Shown here one piece after another: positions 63,510 to 64,000 of a stretch of DNA of 64,000 nt. A program made the translations under genes and the position numbers. Source of the stretch: Kitasatospora cinereorecta (lineage in GTDB: Bacteria; Actinomycetota; Actinomycetes; Streptomycetales; Streptomycetaceae); the NCBI RefSeq assembly GCF_024172095.1, contig NZ_JAMZDX010000004.1, positions 496,001 to 560,000 on the forward strand. The letters are read 5' to 3'. Below the pieces are notes generated by a model. That model had not been told where the DNA came from, did not search any database, and saw nothing but the letters and a program-made list of their open reading frames with translations. How positions within the stretch are numbered: the stretch's first letter is position 1; each line of letters opens with the position of its first letter.

Positions 63510-64000
63510 GTGACTACGCGCGTTGACCTGTTACCACGCCGGGCCCTTCCGGTCCTGCGCCTCGCCGCGTTCCTGGCCGTACTCGCCTCCTTCGCCGTCT
63601 TCTTCGCCGGCGCGCAGCAGGCCCATGCGGCGCCCGCCTGCGGCGTTCTCTCCTCCGGTGCCGCACCTCAGGCCAACTCGGCGGTGAACGCGGCCTGCAG
63701 CCTGATCGGCACGCCGTACTCCTGGGGCGGCGGCCACGGCTCGCAGCCCGGTCCGTCGTACGGGATCTGCGATGCGTCCAACGGAGCCCCCAACGACTGC
63801 CATGTGAAGGGCCTGGACTGCTCCGGCATGGTCCGCTACGCCTACGACCTGGCGGTCGGCACGGACGTCATCAACGGCGTGACCACCACCCAGTGGAACT
63901 CCTCACGTGCGGTGGCCAGGTTCTACCGGGGCGACGGGACGGGCCCGCTGCTCCCGGGCGACCTGGTGTTCTTCGGGAACACGCCGTCGACCATCCACCA
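63510..64000 (+). CDS. Secreted NlpC/P60 peptidoglycan hydrolase, 3' end cut by window
   Basis: GTG 63510 with AAGGA 6 nt upstream. Signal peptide: VTTRVDLLPRRALPVLRLAA followed by a hydrophobic core and AHAAPAC. The NlpC/P60 domain has AACSLIGTPYSWGGGHG and the catalytic Cys in GLDCSGMVRYAYDLAVG (C104); a His pair is at the window edge (STIHH). Such enzymes cleave D-Glu-mDAP bonds or related stem peptides. Codon 8 is TTA, so bldA dependence is likely. Confidence 0.88.
   Translation, partial: MTTRVDLLPRRALPVLRLAAFLAVLASFAVFFAGAQQAHAAPACGVLSSGAAPQANSAVNAACSLIGTPYSWGGGHGSQPGPSYGICDASNGAPNDCHVKGLDCSGMVRYAYDLAVGTDVINGVTTTQWNSSRAVARFYRGDGTGPLLPGDLVFFGNTPSTIH

Overview
The window is GC-rich actinobacterial chromosome, most likely Streptomyces, Kitasatospora or a close relative. 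The evidence is the codon use, the number of SpoIIE-type PP2C phosphatases, an AfsR-like regulator, MocR, PadR and RpiR regulators, secreted hydrolases, and TTA codons that are rare and all lie on the + strand. No rRNA, tRNA, CRISPR array, prophage or large biosynthetic cluster is visible. The first and last genes are cut by the window edges.

Layout. 1-6.2 kb: three SpoIIE-family phosphatase genes. One is an unusual single-chain fusion of a sugar-type ABC ATPase, a PP2C domain and an anti-sigma-like HATPase. 6.4-12.4 kb: a squalene/phytoene synthase-like gene, an MFS exporter coupled to a class V PLP enzyme, a divergent MocR regulator whose ATG shares a CATG with that enzyme, and a universal stress protein. 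12.46-15.25 kb: a secreted S15 peptidase gene split in its signal-peptide region by an intact IS5-type element (846 bp, TTA duplication). 15.4-24.4 kb: redox enzymes, a thioredoxin-like protein, an AfsR/SARP-NB-ARC regulator, an SDR and a DUF899 protein. 24.5-31.3 kb: an oligosaccharide uptake operon (GH13 glucosidase, lipoprotein, two permeases) plus a solitary binding protein. 31.4-35.1 kb: PadR, ABC ATPase and FtsX-like permease. 35.2-45.5 kb: a DUF3050 protein, a redox two-component pair (cNMP-domain kinase with a REC/thioredoxin-reductase fusion), another SpoIIE phosphatase and small metabolic genes.

45.5-52.1 kb looks scarred. A TetR gene and a divergent FAD monooxygenase are joined head to head with both 5' ends missing. 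Short remnants of DUF3050 and DUF899 genes, each with an intact copy elsewhere in the window, flank an operon for a CPBP membrane protease, a kinase and a response regulator. A small membrane-protein locus also sits here, including a 45-aa protein.

52.1-56.3 kb: a second PadR/ABC/FtsX module. PadR is divergent and a perfect 30-bp palindrome lies between it and the ABC genes. 56.5-63.1 kb: an RpiR regulator, an M20 peptidase and an amino-acid-type ABC importer, divergent from a secreted cyanophycinase-family (S51) hydrolase. This reads as a candidate extracellular polymer or dipeptide utilisation locus. The window ends in a secreted NlpC/P60 hydrolase with a structured leader.

Functions are assigned by reading motifs by eye, without any search. 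Substrates, promoters and operators are inferences unless stated otherwise.
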